Made by a program: the position numbers and the translations under genes. A stretch of 64,000 nt of DNA from the NCBI RefSeq assembly GCF_022605725.1, contig NC_065548.1, positions 9,333,644 through 9,397,643 of the forward strand, in the 5' to 3' direction. The stretch is from Anthonomus grandis grandis (taxonomy: Eukaryota; Arthropoda; Insecta; Coleoptera; Curculionidae). The first letter of the stretch is position 1. Each line of letters begins with the position of its first letter. The notes under the pieces were generated by a model. It saw only the letters and a list, made by a program, of their open reading frames with translations, searched no databases and had not been told where the DNA came from. Shown in pieces: positions 10,485 through 21,639 of the stretch.

Positions 10485-12405
10485 CCGGGTGTACAACTAA
10501 GAGAGGTCACCGGCCATATCTCAGTAACTAATCATCCCACAGCGTAGGGAAAAAAATATTTCTCATAAAAGCGGCAAAGAGAAATCGTTGGAAATTATTT
10601 ATAAGTTCATACGATGATCGCTAGGGGGCGAAATACAACATTGAAATAGAAAAAAAAATGGTTTCATTAAAAATATTTAAAGTGAATCCTAGAGAAGAAT
10701 GATGGCATTTTGAAGTATGATAAATTCTAAACGCGCATAGAGGCGCCTAGAGGCAAACGTTATAAATGTTTTGGCATATATTGAAATAAACCCTCACATA
10801 AGCATCCGAAATAATTCTAGGGAATTGGTAATATCCCACGGTACAGTAGAAAATATTCTGAAAGAGCACAGGTACCTATTTTTATTTGTTATAATACTAA
10901 AATAAGCATCCTAATATCTTATATTTGTTTTTTATTTAGACTTCATCCATATCACGTGGTTCTGCACCAGGCGCTTCTCGAAAAAGACTTTGATAACAGA
11001 CTTAATTTTTGTCATTGGCCGTTGAACATGGTTAGAGAAGATACCCGATTTATCTCGGAGATATTATGGACGGACGAGGCATCATTTAGCAGCGATGGCG
11101 GTGTAAACCTGCATAATCTGCATTATTGGGCAGAAGAAAATCCCCGTTGGATCCGCGAAACTCAACACCAAGGCAGATGAACTGTTAATGTGTGGTGCGG
11201 CATTATTGGCGGAAAAATTATTGGTCCTTTTTCTCTATCTCTTTTTCAATCAAACACTTTCTGGTAATGTATATTTAAATTTTTTGCAAAATGATCTCCC
11301 GGGGCTACTGGAAGATGTTGATTTGGAAACAAGAGGGCAAATAATTTTCCAACATGATAGTTGCCCTGCACATTTTGCAGTTCAAGTTCGTCAATACTTA
11401 ACCAGGCAGTATCGTTTGTGGATAGGAAGAGGAAGTATATTTCCTTGGCCTTCTCGATCTCCGGATCTGACTGTCCTAGATTTTTATCTGTGGGGAAGGA
11501 TTAAAGATTTAGTTTTTGCCACCTCACCCACAACACAGAACGACATGCAGGACCGAATACGCAATGCAATAAATTCCTTACCCACAGCAGAAATCCAGAC
11601 AGCGGTTCTGTCAACGACACAACGACTTCGACTATGTATTGAAAATAAAGGAAAACAGATTGAGCATCTAGGACACCATTAAAAATATAAAACAATTTAT
11701 TTATTACAAAAATTTGAGTTCTGGAGTTTTTTTTATTGTTCAAAAATATTTTAATTATAATAAATAATATATATTTTAATTATAATAATAATATAATAAA
11801 ATATAAATATTTCGAAATAAAATAAGATATCAAGTTGCGGTTTGCGCCAGTTTTTATATTTTTTCATGCTCTTTTAGCCTAAATGTAATAAAAATTACAT
11901 CGTTGTATTTAATATTAGCCAGAAAATCGCTGAAAAACTCCAAATTAAACCAAATCGCTCTCTAGCGCTCAATAAAACAACTAAAACGACTAAGTAATTA
12001 CACCACATAAAAGCCTAATAATTACCCTTTAAAACAAAAGTAAGCTCGTTAAAATTCGTTAGGCCAATCAAAAGTTATCAAGAATTTTAGATATAAATAT
12101 TAAACCCTTCCCCCACCTATTATTTGACAGATTAGAAAAAAAAGTTTAAAATAAAATATTTTAAGAATTTATCATACTTTAAAATGGCATCATTCTTCTC
12201 TAGGATTCATTTTGAATATTTTCTATAAAACCAATTTTTTCTATTTCAATGTTGTATTACGCCCCCTAGCGGTCATCGTACGAACTTGTAAATAATTTCC
12301 AGCAATGTCTCATTGCCGCTTTTATCAGAAATATTTCTTTCCCTACGCTGTGCGATGATTAGTTACTCAGATATGGCCGGCGACCTCTCTTAGTTGTACA
12401 CCCGG
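10485..12405. mobile_element. Mariner A: rosa-type (DD41D-like) element with ~250-bp inverted repeats and TA duplication
   Basis: The ends are CCGGGTGTACAACTAAGAG at 10485 and its complement finishing GTACACCCGG at 12405, with TA at 10483-10484 and 12406-12407. The terminal inverted repeats extend inward about 250 bases on each side and are closely similar with scattered differences. The interior carries a broken transposase on the + strand and about 470 bases of AT-rich non-coding DNA before the right repeat. Length, TA target and transposase type place it in the Tc1/mariner superfamily. Confidence 0.88.
10760..11682 (+). pseudogene. Mariner A transposase, broken
   Basis: Coding begins inside an N-terminally deleted helix-turn-helix region (VINVLAYIEINPHISIRNNS, near 10760). 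It runs to HGTVENILKEHR, crosses a 68-bp GT-AG intron at 10872-10939, then resumes LHPYHVVLHQALLEKDF. The catalytic aspartates are seen in ILWTDEASF (first), FQHDSCPAHF (second) and LDFYLWG (third). Second to third D spacing is 40 residues, one fewer than the 41 of the other two mariners here. Damage includes a TGA at 11178-11180 where Arg is expected and a roughly 10-base frameshifting insertion (TCTCTATCTC) near 11230. The last 150 residues read cleanly to the stop at 11682. The start codon and about the first 60 residues are missing, so it cannot be active. Confidence 0.85.
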
Positions 12406-12419
12406 TACATATAGGATGT

Positions 12420-13370
12420 TAAGAAAAAAAATTATTTCTATTGAAGGTATTTTTTTCCTGTTAATTTCACAAAATCCTCTATAACTCAAAAAGTAGCGAA
12501 AATAAAATTTTGAAAATTGATGCACATATTCCTAGGACAATTTGACTGCCTATCTGTTTTAAAGTTTTCTAAGATATCTATAAAATAATGAAAAAAACAA
12601 TTTTTTTTGAGGAAAGTATTTTTTTTTTCACAAAACGCTCATAACTTCCAGATTGGACAAAATAAAATTTTGTGAATTGGTACACATATTCTCAGAATAA
12701 TTTGACTGGATACCTGTTTTAGCGTTTTTCGACAAATATATAGAGTAATGAGAAAAACAATTTTTTACATATACAGAATATGCAAATTTTCAAAATTAAA
12801 TTCTGACTAGGTTTTGAGTTATGAGCATTTTTTCAATTTTTTAGAAACAACTTACCTTCCTCCAAAATCATTTTTTTGACATATATATATATTGAAAAAC
12901 GCTTAATAGGTGTCCATTTAAACCATTTACCGAATGTATATACAAATTTCCAAAGTTTAATTTTAACTTTTGTTAAGTTAATGATTTTTTCGAGGAAAGT
13001 AATTTTTTTCTAAAAATTTCACACAACCCTCATAACTCCCAGATTATTATAAACATTGATTAAAGAATTTTTAATAAAATTTTGAAGATTTAACATCTTC
13101 CTGGAATAATTTTGACCTGTTTTAGTGTTTTTCGAAAAATATATAGAGTAGTGAGAAAAACAATTTTTTTTGCAGAAAATAATGTTTTCTTCTAATAATT
13201 TCATAAAATGCCCATAACTCAAAAATTAGCCAAAAAAAAAATTATGAAAATTGGTACACATATTCTTGGAATAATTTGACTGGATACCTGTCGCAGAGTT
13301 TTCCAAAAAATATATAGAATAAAGAGAAAAAGAAAATTGAGAGAAGATTTTTTTTTTATTTAACAATTTT
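12420..13370 (+). repeat. Right arm of an inverted satellite flanking mariner A
   Basis: Five or six diverged units of about 130-190 bases carry recurring phrases such as CATAACTCAAAAATTAGCC, TGGTACACATATTC, TTTGACTGGATACCTG and AATGAGAAAAACAATTTT. They are inverted relative to the units at 9960-10480. Together with the mariner's own inverted repeats they make a fold-back region of more than 3 kb. No coding potential; the frame at 13019-13222 is a shadow of the repeat. Confidence 0.7.
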
Positions 13371-15429
13371 ACTTCTTTACCGGAAAATAATTGAAGCCGA
13401 TTTCAGTTTATTGAAAATTTAGCGGATAAATTGATTTCTTCACATTTACATTAAAGATTTGAAATGCTAACGGTACATAGGCAAAATTAAAGAGTTCATA
13501 GGAAGCATTCTTGATCTACCCGCAGAAACAACTGTTGAACATGAGGAAAAACTCGAAATACGAAAATATGCATGATATGTCCATTAAAATTACGGAGAGA
13601 CTTCATATTTGCATACTTATTATCAAACTAGTTTGCTTGCAATGTTCCCGAAAATTGTGTATAAATTACACTAAGAAAGAGATTAATTATTTTTACCATT
13701 ATTTTGTTTATTTGCAGATTTTCTGTAGAATTCGCGTTTTGATGTTTTTAATACTTTCTATATAAAATATACTCAAAAAAATATAAAAAACTAAAGATTA
13801 TTTTGTTATAGAATTCATGTAAATTAAAAAAAAAATAGTTTTTTATATGTTAAATACGTATGTACATACGTATTTCAGCCTTTATAACTCATTTTCTTTG
13901 AATAAATAATATATGCAATATAGCGATACTGTTTTGTTAAAAAATAACGTTATATTACAATTTTTTTTAGCTAGGAGGTCCGTCAGACTCATGCTCACCA
14001 TTAGTGTAATTAAATATAGTCACCAGTTAAAAGTGTCATACGCTTCAAATTCGTGACTTAGTGTAGTTCAATTTCGAAATAAAAATTAGTACAATATCTG
14101 AAAAATCCTCAATTTTTTCCTCAACTTAATTTTTAAAGTTAAAACGGTCTCATTATATTCTCGCCCTTTTGAATCCAATGAGATTTAAAAAATTATAACT
14201 CGTCTACTTGCTAAAATATTGAGTCAATTTTTAAGAACAATTTTAAAGCTGAATCATGAGTTTAATACAGCCTATATATAAAAATTAACAATTAAACGCA
14301 TATATGTAACATAATCCCAACAAAAGGGAGGCGTAAACAGGCAACTATATTAAAAAATTTTAATGTACTGAGTCAGTATTAACGTGAAAATCGTCCAGTC
14401 GTGAGCAACAATAAAACAAGCGCAATTTCACTTACTAAATTCTAAATTAAACATCGAAATTGACTAGAAATTTAAATTTCATATTAAAATTCTTTGAGCA
14501 CACTCCGAAGAGATCCGCCTATTATATACAAGGTACATAAGAAACTACTTGAATCTTAAGTGCCTTGAAAGCATATTATCAGACGGTTTATTGACTTTGA
14601 ATGGTGAATAAGAATTTTCACTTTTTATTATTAATATATTCTTTATAAATCTAAAAAAAGGGAGAGGGAAATTTTGAAAAATTTAGATTTTTTGTATATC
14701 TCCCTCTCTAAGAGAATAACTCCAGAAATTGGACAGAATAGTTAAAAAACTTCATAAATCATATTTTTATTTAGTCTCAAAACTAATCGGCTGACCCCGG
14801 TATCCAAAGACAAATTATACCCTTTTAATATGCCTTTTTCGTCTGTCTCTTCGGCGTAATTCTTAGAAGCACACAAGTAAGGCCTTTCCATATGTCTTAA
14901 CAGTATTAATTGAGATGTGTACTATGCAAGAACAGTGTAAAGTTTAAGTTCCCTATTGACTTAAGTAAGTGTTTGTGTGAATTTGCCCCCCCGGATCAAG
15001 TTACGAAAGATGCTCAAGTTTTGTTCGCCTTATGGGAGACGGAGGGAGTTTATGGTTAGTATGTCCTATGATAAATTCAGTACCATTTGTTATTTTTTTT
15101 ATTTTTAAAATTATTTAATTTCTTATTAGAGAGTTTAAAATGGAAGGAATGTTTTATGAGTATGACTTTTATGATTATAATTTTACGCATTTGACGAAAA
15201 AAATAAAAAATCCTTAATTTTAGGAGATGATGAAAATGATGGACTCTCATTATAAATTTAAAGGGTTCTGCATATCATTCTCAATTAGGGTCTAAAGAGA
15301 TCATTCAAATAATTGGACCACTTGTAGATCCGAGATATTGGTTATTTACGATCAAAAAATTATGTAAAAATTTGAAACTGAGTTATTTCCGTAAGTTTTA
15401 CTCAAATCTCACCATAAATCAATTTTTTG
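13371..15429. other. AT-rich intron sequence with a perfect short palindrome
   Basis: No gene is supported. A perfect 24-base palindrome lies at 13852-13875 (half-site AAATACGTATGT). Sequence near 13980-14060 and 14780-15010 is somewhat less AT-rich and not obviously repetitive, with no recognised content. The frame at 13511-13765 has no protein-like features. Confidence 0.4.
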
Positions 15430-15960
15430 GGTCTATGGCATAAAATTATTTAGAAAAAAATTAAAAAAAAATTTTTTTTTTTGGCGGAAAATGTTCATTC
15501 CTGGAAATTAAGAAATTCCCAACTTTGATAAACGATGGTGGGAAAACAGTGGGTTCTTTCTTTATAATTCAAATGGCTCTTGCATATTTTCAACGTTCTA
15601 AATTCACAAGAGATAATGCAGAGAGTCCGTACCCTTCTTAGTTTCGTAGATCTAGCATTTTTGTGTTAATGAATTTTAGTCTAAAAAAATGCTTAATGAG
15701 TATTTAGAAAAAAACTTAAAAAAATATTTTTTTGGCGGAAAATGTCCACTCCAGGAAATTAGGAAATTGAAACTTTGAAAGACGATGGTGGGAAAACAGT
15801 GGGTTCTTTCTTTATAATTCAAATGGCTCTTGCATATTTTCGACGTTCTAAATTCACAAGAGATAATGCAGAGAGTCCGTACCCTTCTTAGTTTCTGAGA
15901 TCTAGCATTTTTGTGTTAGTGAATTTTGGTCTAAAAAAATCGTCAAAAATGCTAAATTTA
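15430..15960 (+). repeat. Tandem duplication with a 251-base period
   Basis: Two adjacent copies begin near 15440 and 15691. Anchor GGCGGAAAATGT occurs at 15483 and 15734. Long identical stretches include GATGGTGGGAAAACAGTGGG, TTCAAATGGCTCTTGCATAT and CACAAGAGATAATGCAGAGA. Differences are few, so the duplication is fairly young. No coding frame is supported. The flanks (15220-15430 and 15960-16330) share the phrases TCTAAAAAAAT and GATC-TAGCAT loosely, which hints at older copies. Confidence 0.8.
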
Positions 15961-16329
15961 AAAATTTTGCTGTAATTTTGAAAAATACTCTTAGATCCCA
16001 ATATAACTTATTGTTTTCATATTCTAGGAATGTAGTTTTAATTTAAAAACTCTATTTTTGAACCTAGATAATGAAAAGTAGTTTAGAACCAAAAAAAAAA
16101 GATTTTTTTAAACTTAATGACTTATGTTAAGAAAACTGAATTTTCACTTATTTGCAATAAAAAATGGCCCAATTACTGTAATTTTCATACGCCTTGCTTT
16201 CGAAAAATAAAATAGGACTTTTTCACGTTTTACTCGAAAACGTTAAGTTTATTTGAGAAAAGTACAGATACAAAAACTATAGATTTTTTTATCACGTAAA
16301 ACTTTCTTAATAAGCATTTTTTTCTCAGA

Positions 16330-16700
16330 TAATTATTTTCTGCAAAAAAAACGTTTTTTATTTACCTTACCCTTAACCCCCCACCCACCCCACACAACTT
16401 ACCAGTAAGAAATTGTTTTCAAAGATCATTATTTTTTTAAATAATACGCATGAATAACAACTGTTTTCGTCGTAAATATCTATTCTAATAACACAGTTTG
16501 CTTATTTAAATTTGATATAATTATGTATATGTATATTAATAAATATTTAATACAAAAACAGTGCTATTAAATTGGATTTTATGGACAAAAAACTGTGATT
16601 TTTCAAAAGAATTTTTTACTGAGCAAATGTTTGGGGTGGGTGGGGAGGTAAGGGTTGTGTTAATAAAAAACAATCTTTTTGCAGACGAAAAACAGTGATT
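16330..16700. repeat. Inverted repeat with two facing G-quadruplex motifs
   Basis: The left arm (about 16345-16425) contains CCCTTAACCCCCCACCCACC on the + strand. The right arm (about 16605-16690) contains GGGGTGGGTGGGGAGGTAAG followed by GG. The homology continues outward through AATAAAAAAC to TTTTTGCAG and inward through TTACTG. Each arm has four runs of three or more G on one strand with short loops, the standard intramolecular quadruplex pattern. The arms flank about 180 bases of AT-rich DNA, so the unit may be a small fold-back element. No gene is present. Confidence 0.6.
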
Positions 16701-17294
16701 TTTCTGAAAAATTTTATCAAATATTTAAGGTGTAGTACTTGAGTTTAAAAACTAGATATTTAAATCCCGTGTCAATTTTTCTCCTTTTTGTAAGCAGAAT
16801 CGTATATGATATACGTATATTCTACAGTTACTAAATATACTTATATACGAACTGTTATATATGACTATATACGGTTGATAAAAATTCTATCAAAATCAAA
16901 AATTTACTAAAACATCATTGAATAAATATATATTCACCGATAATAATAGATTATGTGTTGCTTGGGTAATATACCCTCTATGAGTGAATTTTAGATAGAA
17001 GAGAATATTCTTGCAATATTCCATAAATATGAGAATATTTGAGAAAAAATTGATTATTCTATCAAATATTTTAAGAAAATATTCTTGCAGGCTAAATTTG
17101 GAAAAAAGTCTACGAATCAATCACAGAACCAGAAACGAATGTTCTAACAATATTCCATAAGTAAAAGAGTACTTCAGTAAAATTAAATATTCTATGAATT
17201 ATGTTTACAGAATAGTCTTAAAAATTTATATTCTAATATTACACTTTAAATACGCAAAAATAATAAAAAAATATTTTTTGCAGGCTAAATTTAG
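16700..17294. other. AT-rich intron sequence, no gene seen
   Basis: TATACG-rich phrases (ATATGATATACGTATAT near 16804 and others to 16875) give weak local palindromes. The phrases GCAGGCTAAATTT and AATATTCCATAA recur (17087, 17280; 17017, 17150), and again at 17770-17930 and 20290-20380. This suggests a diffuse low-copy repeat interrupted by the palindrome and mariner B. Confidence 0.4.
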
Positions 17295-17674
17295 AAACAA
17301 AACAAAGGTAAAAACACAAAGTCACGGTCTCATCAAATCCGTATAATTTTTTTTTTTTTTAAAAGCTTCACGTGTTTCGCTTCTATTGGAGCATCATCAG
17401 GCCTAAAAAATACATTAAGATATTTTTCTCAAAACAAAAAGAACGCTTATAAAACTCATTACTTACATGTAATGATCTGTGTAGGTCTAGGTAATGGGAT
17501 AGGAGTTTTATAAGCGTTCTTTTTGTTTTGTGAAAAATATCTTAATGTATTTTTAGGCCTGATGATGCTCCGATAGGAGCGAAAGACGTGTAGATTAAAA
17601 AAAAAAAAAAAAAAAAAAAAAATATACGGATTTGATGAGACCGTGCCTTTCCGTTTTTACCTTTGTTTTGTTTT
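17295..17674. repeat. 380-bp near-palindrome (fold-back element) with hammerhead-like cores
   Basis: Arms of about 170 bases run 17295-17465 and 17500-17674 and are near-perfect reverse complements. The left begins AAACAAAACAAAGGTAAAAA and the right ends with its mirror. The centre of about 40 bases (ATTACTTACATGTAATG and following) carries its own short palindrome. Each arm contains a CCTGATGATGCTCC-loop-GGAGCGAAA motif, + strand at 17559-17585 and minus strand at 17374-17400. Poly-A and poly-T runs sit at the same point in each arm. It has no ORF. It could be a non-autonomous fold-back element or two inverted copies of a retroelement terminal repeat. Confidence 0.8.
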
Positions 17675-17952
17675 CGTTTAGTCTCTTAGAAAAAAATGGA
17701 TAAAACGTTTCTATATAAATTTAGAAAATAATGTATAAATCATTCACGTAACCAGAAAAGAATTTTCTGACAATATTCCATAGGTGAGTACTTCAGCAAA
17801 ATTAATTATTTTACGAATTATTTGTACAGAATATTTTTTAAAATGTATACTCAAAATGTTTTTCATGTTATTCTTTAAATAAAATATGCAAAAATAATTT
17901 AAAAAAAAAATTGCAGGCCAAATTTAAAAAATTAGTAAAATTGATTATTATA

Positions 17953-20227
17953 CAGGGTGTTCGGAAGCTAGACGCAACCCTTTAAGGGGGTGGGAGCTGA
18001 CTTAATTTCAAACATTTTAAACTAAATATGTGTAGGTCGAAATTTGTTTATAAATTCTTTATGGCAATTTTTGCATTTTTCTCAAGAAATACCAAAATTT
18101 CACACTTAAACGGTAATAGAGCGCAAGTTACAATTAGTATCGGAGTTTCAAAGTATATTTTGTTTTGTCTAATGTGCATTAATAAAAATACGATCAATTC
18201 CAAGCTTCTGTCTAAACTTATAGAAAAAATAGAGACGTTGAAACGCCCTTTATTTTTAGATATCACTCATGCCGATGCCTGGCCAATTCTCAGAATTATG
18301 GCGTTATCTTTTGTGCGATCATGTAAACAAAAATTATTAGACTGAGACCTCTTATAAGCCTACTAAGCATTAGAACCCTGATGGTGGGGTTATTTAAGGT
18401 TTTAATGTTAAATAAAACACAATTTTGTTTAAACTATTTATTGTTCATGTTCAAAATGCAATCCATTATTTCTAATACAGGCACGAGCCCTTTTTGTTAC
18501 TTCGGTGATGGTTACTCTTATGGTCATATCTTCTTTCATCCTGTCAAATGCTTCATTTATTTTGCGAATCAACTTTTCTCTTGTTCTTATTTTGGTGGTG
18601 TATACAAGCTCCTTTGCCCGGCCCCATATGAAAAAATCCAACGGAGTTAGGTCAGGCGATCGAGGAGGCCAAGGAAAGGTTCCGCCTCTACCGATCCAAC
18701 CGTCCGAAAAACCGTCGTCTAAGTAATTCCTGACAGCCAAGGACCAATGCGCTGGACAACCATCTTGGTCTTTCTCGTTCCAATAATCCAGCTTCGTCTA
18801 GAAGAACGGGGATATCATTTTGTAGAAAATCTAAATAGTTGGCACCATTTAAATTCTCTGGTAGAAAATGTGGCCCAATAATAGTCCTACCTATTACTCC
18901 GGCCAACACATTGACCGAAAATCTGTTCTGAAATGATTTTTGTTTTTTCCAGTACGGATTTGCATCTCTGGCAGCCCATTCGTGGAGGTTGTGGAAGTTG
19001 GTAATACCCTCCCTGGAAAAATTGGACTCGTCTGTCCACAAGATACTTCTTAAGAATAACGGGTCCTCGATGTCCATGTTCAATAAAAAGCGGCAGAACT
19101 GAATTCGTCTTGCAGGGTCTTCTTCTTATAAGCCCTGCACCCCCGTACCATGAAAGGGATACTGTCCATCTTTCTTCATGGTCGTCCACATTTTCCATCT
19201 AGAAAGGCCAAGGTCTTCAGCTACTTTTCTGACACTTGCAGTAGGGTCTGCGGTAAAAGCTTCCAGTATTTTCTCCTCAATCTCTACATTATTATGGCCA
19301 GGGTTGACTTTGAAACACTCCGAAGTTTGGTAACCTCCGATCTGGATAACGTTCCTGGTACAAGCGTCATGCCAAAGCTCCATTACCGTTAGCGCGTCCA
19401 TATGTGAAGACAATGTCAGCGTACTCTTGGTTGGTAAATTCCATTTTACAATACTGTTTAATAAAACGGGCAGAAACTCGATTTAAAAAACAGTGGATGC
19501 AGTCAGTACGAAGTTGATAATCTTACAAAATTAGAGGCGAGAGTGAAACTAAACAACAAGAGGCTAAAATCACACGTTTTTATTTATTAGGCGAGTACCT
19601 AACTTGTAACCCCCACCCCAAAGTACCTACCAGGTACCCCTTACCCTACAGTATCTACTATTAGGTACCTCTGCTTAATTTTGTTTTTATTACTTTTTAT
19701 TTACCTGAACTGTCCCATAATAGAAAACCAATCCAGTAAGTTTTGTTTACATGACCTGCCGCACAAAAGAGGCCATAATTCTGAGAATTGGCCAGGCATC
19801 GGCATGAGTGATATCTTAAAATAAAGGGCAGAAGCTAGGCATATTTTTAGAGAGGTTTGAGCGACGAAAGCATTTTCATAACAATTATTTAAACATAAAA
19901 CAAAGCATTTTTATTTTAACTCCATATTTATTTTTTACGTTTCAATATCTCTATTTTTTCTAAGAAGTTTACACAGAAGCTTGAAATTGATCGTATTTTT
20001 ATTAATACACATTAGACAAAACAAAATAAACTTTGAAACTCCGATACTAATTGTAACTTGAGCTCTATTACCGTTTAAGTGTGAAATTTTGGTATTTCTT
20101 GAGAAAAATGCAAAAATTGCCATAAAAAATTTATAAACAAATTTCGACCTACACATATTTAGCTTAAAATGTTTGAAATTAAGTCAGCTATCACCCCCTT
20201 AAAGGATTGCATCTAGCTTCCGGACTG
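17953..20227. mobile_element. Mariner B: rosa-type (DD41D) element with long inverted repeats and TA duplication
   Basis: The ends are CAGGGTGTTCGGAAGCTAG at 17953 and its mirror CTAGCTTCCGGACTG ending at 20227, with TA at 17951-17952 and 20228-20229. The inverted repeats are about 380 bases (left to about 18335, right from about 19739). The right arm contains an extra stretch of about 110 bases at roughly 19829-19940. The inverted repeats create the same spurious ORF twice (18028-18345 and 19935-20156), starting MCRSKFVYKFFMAIFAFFS, which should not be taken as a gene. The interior holds a minus-strand transposase pseudogene. Confidence 0.88.
18438..19444 (-). pseudogene. Mariner B transposase, broken (DD41D)
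   Basis: The start ATG is at 19442-19444 (MEFTNQEYADIVFTYGRANG). An in-frame TGA follows after about 25 codons, then frameshifts. Pieces in order are the helix-turn-helix (KVAEDLGLSRWKMWTTMKK, near 19200), the first Asp in ILWTDESNFSREG (near 19040), FSVNVLAGVIGRTIIGPHF (near 18900) and QDGCPAHW (second Asp, near 18755). LDFFIWGRAKELVY (third Asp, near 18620) comes next, and the C-terminus ends at 18438. Exactly 41 residues separate the second and third Asp, the rosa/DD41D signature. At least two frameshifts and one nonsense codon inactivate it. Confidence 0.85.
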
Positions 20228-20809
20228 TATAAAATATGTTTACAGAATTTCTTCAAATTTATGTTACTCTTTCAATATGCAAAAATAATAAAAAATTCTT
20301 TTAGGCTAAATTTACAAAAAAAATCTATAAATCAAGCACGGTACCAGAAAGGAATATTCTGACAAAATTCTTTAAGTTCCATATATTCTTTTTACTTTTA
20401 CCTGGATAGCTTAGCCTTTTAACGATATTTCTTACAATTTCCATGGATTGGAAAAACTGCAATTTTTCCTTTTTATTACAGGCTTTAAGATCTTACAGGT
20501 TTTCTCTAGAGGTTCAAAGAAACTTTCTACGTCTTTCAGGTAATTGATCTGCCAGGAATTAAATATATTTTATCATATTTTCCAGGTTTCTATTTCTATG
20601 CCATTTGACATCATTTCTATCTAAGCAATCTTGTAATAATGACGTCGAAAATATATTTCCGGAAAATTGATCAAGGCGATTGTCCTTAAATTAACAAGCA
20701 TGATAGGCCTCTATGGTCAACAAGTTTGAAAGAGGGTTTTTTTAGATCCGTTCAAAAAAACCATAATTTTGCCCTAAAAGCTGAAAAAGTGAGAGTAGCA
20801 GTTAATATA

Positions 20810-21240
20810 TTATAAAAAACCATGCAAGTTGGACCTATAAAAATTTGCACAAAGATTCTTTGATTTATTTCATTGAATACCTATTTCGGTATTTTTCAAA
20901 AAGTTGACAAGATTTTGAATAAGAAATTTTTTTTTGAAAATAAGTGCGAATTTTTTATAAAAATTTAAAAAGTGCCCATAGATAAAAGCCATGAAAACTT
21001 GCATCATAACTTTTCCGTAGGGTAATGTTAAAATATTACTTCATAACCGAAAAACCATACAAGTTGGAGCTTTGAAAATTTGCATTAAGATTCTTTGATA
21101 TATTTCATTGTAGAGCTATTTCGGGGTTTTTGAAAAAGCCGACAAAATTGTGGACAAAAAATATTTTTTGAAAATAGGTATTTTTCTATAAAAATTTTAA
21201 AAGTAGCCACAACTTAAAAAGTATACAACTTAGAATCAAC
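20810..21240 (+). repeat. Two tandem copies of a ~230-base AT-rich repeat
   Basis: Copies begin near 20816 and 21047 and share AAAACCATGCAAGTTGGA-like and AAGATTCTTTGAT-TATTTCATTG phrases, CTATTTCGG, and a TTTTTGAAAATA tail. Phrases such as GTGCCCATAGATAAAAGCC recall the satellite around mariner A, so they may be distant relatives. It lies just upstream of the second PDZ exon. Confidence 0.55.
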
Positions 21241-21374
21241 AATTCTAGATCAGATTTTCCTTCATCTATCATACGTTATTCCACCTTTTTCCTTCAATAG
21301 TTGCCAACTAATTTAAGTGTTAATGACATATTATATATATATATAATCTCAAAGCTAATTTTTGGTCATTCAAG

Positions 21375-21526
21375 GTTAATCCTGGCGGCAAAGCAGCTCA
21401 AAGAGGCCTAAGAGAAGGAGACTTAATTTCATCAATTAATGGAGAAAGCACTCGTACATTAAGCAACAACGACGCCCATAATTTACTAAGAAAATCCGGA
21501 AGTACTTTAAAATTAGGCCTTAATGA
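21375..21526 (+). CDS. Host PDZ gene, second coding exon (3' half of PDZ domain)
   Basis: The acceptor CAAG at 21371-21374 opens an exon in phase 0, and the donor GTAAGT at 21527 closes it with two bases of a codon left over. It encodes residues 33-83. It starts VNPGGKAAQRGLREGDLI, the classic PDZ stretch after the first strands (GLREGD, then INGES). It continues through the alpha-B helix region (NNDAHNLLRKSG) to the last strand (LKLGLNE). Joined to the first exon this gives a complete PDZ of about 80 residues, the family's usual size. The exon lies 20.3 kb downstream of the first one, and the intervening DNA is transposons and satellites. Confidence is high because phase, splice sites and domain continuity all agree. 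Confidence 0.9.
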
Positions 21527-21639
21527 GTAAGTTGATTCTTCAATAAATATCCTAAAGTTAATGACTTTTGAAACGATGAATTAGGTCTAAGTTAACCCAA
21601 AACAACCTTATTACGTGCCTTTTAAACCTTTAAAACCCA

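Noticed and set aside
18028..18345. 105-codon + strand ORF, with a near-identical ORF at 19935-20156
   Set aside because: They are the two arms of mariner B's inverted repeat read in the same relative direction; there is no domain and no independent evidence.
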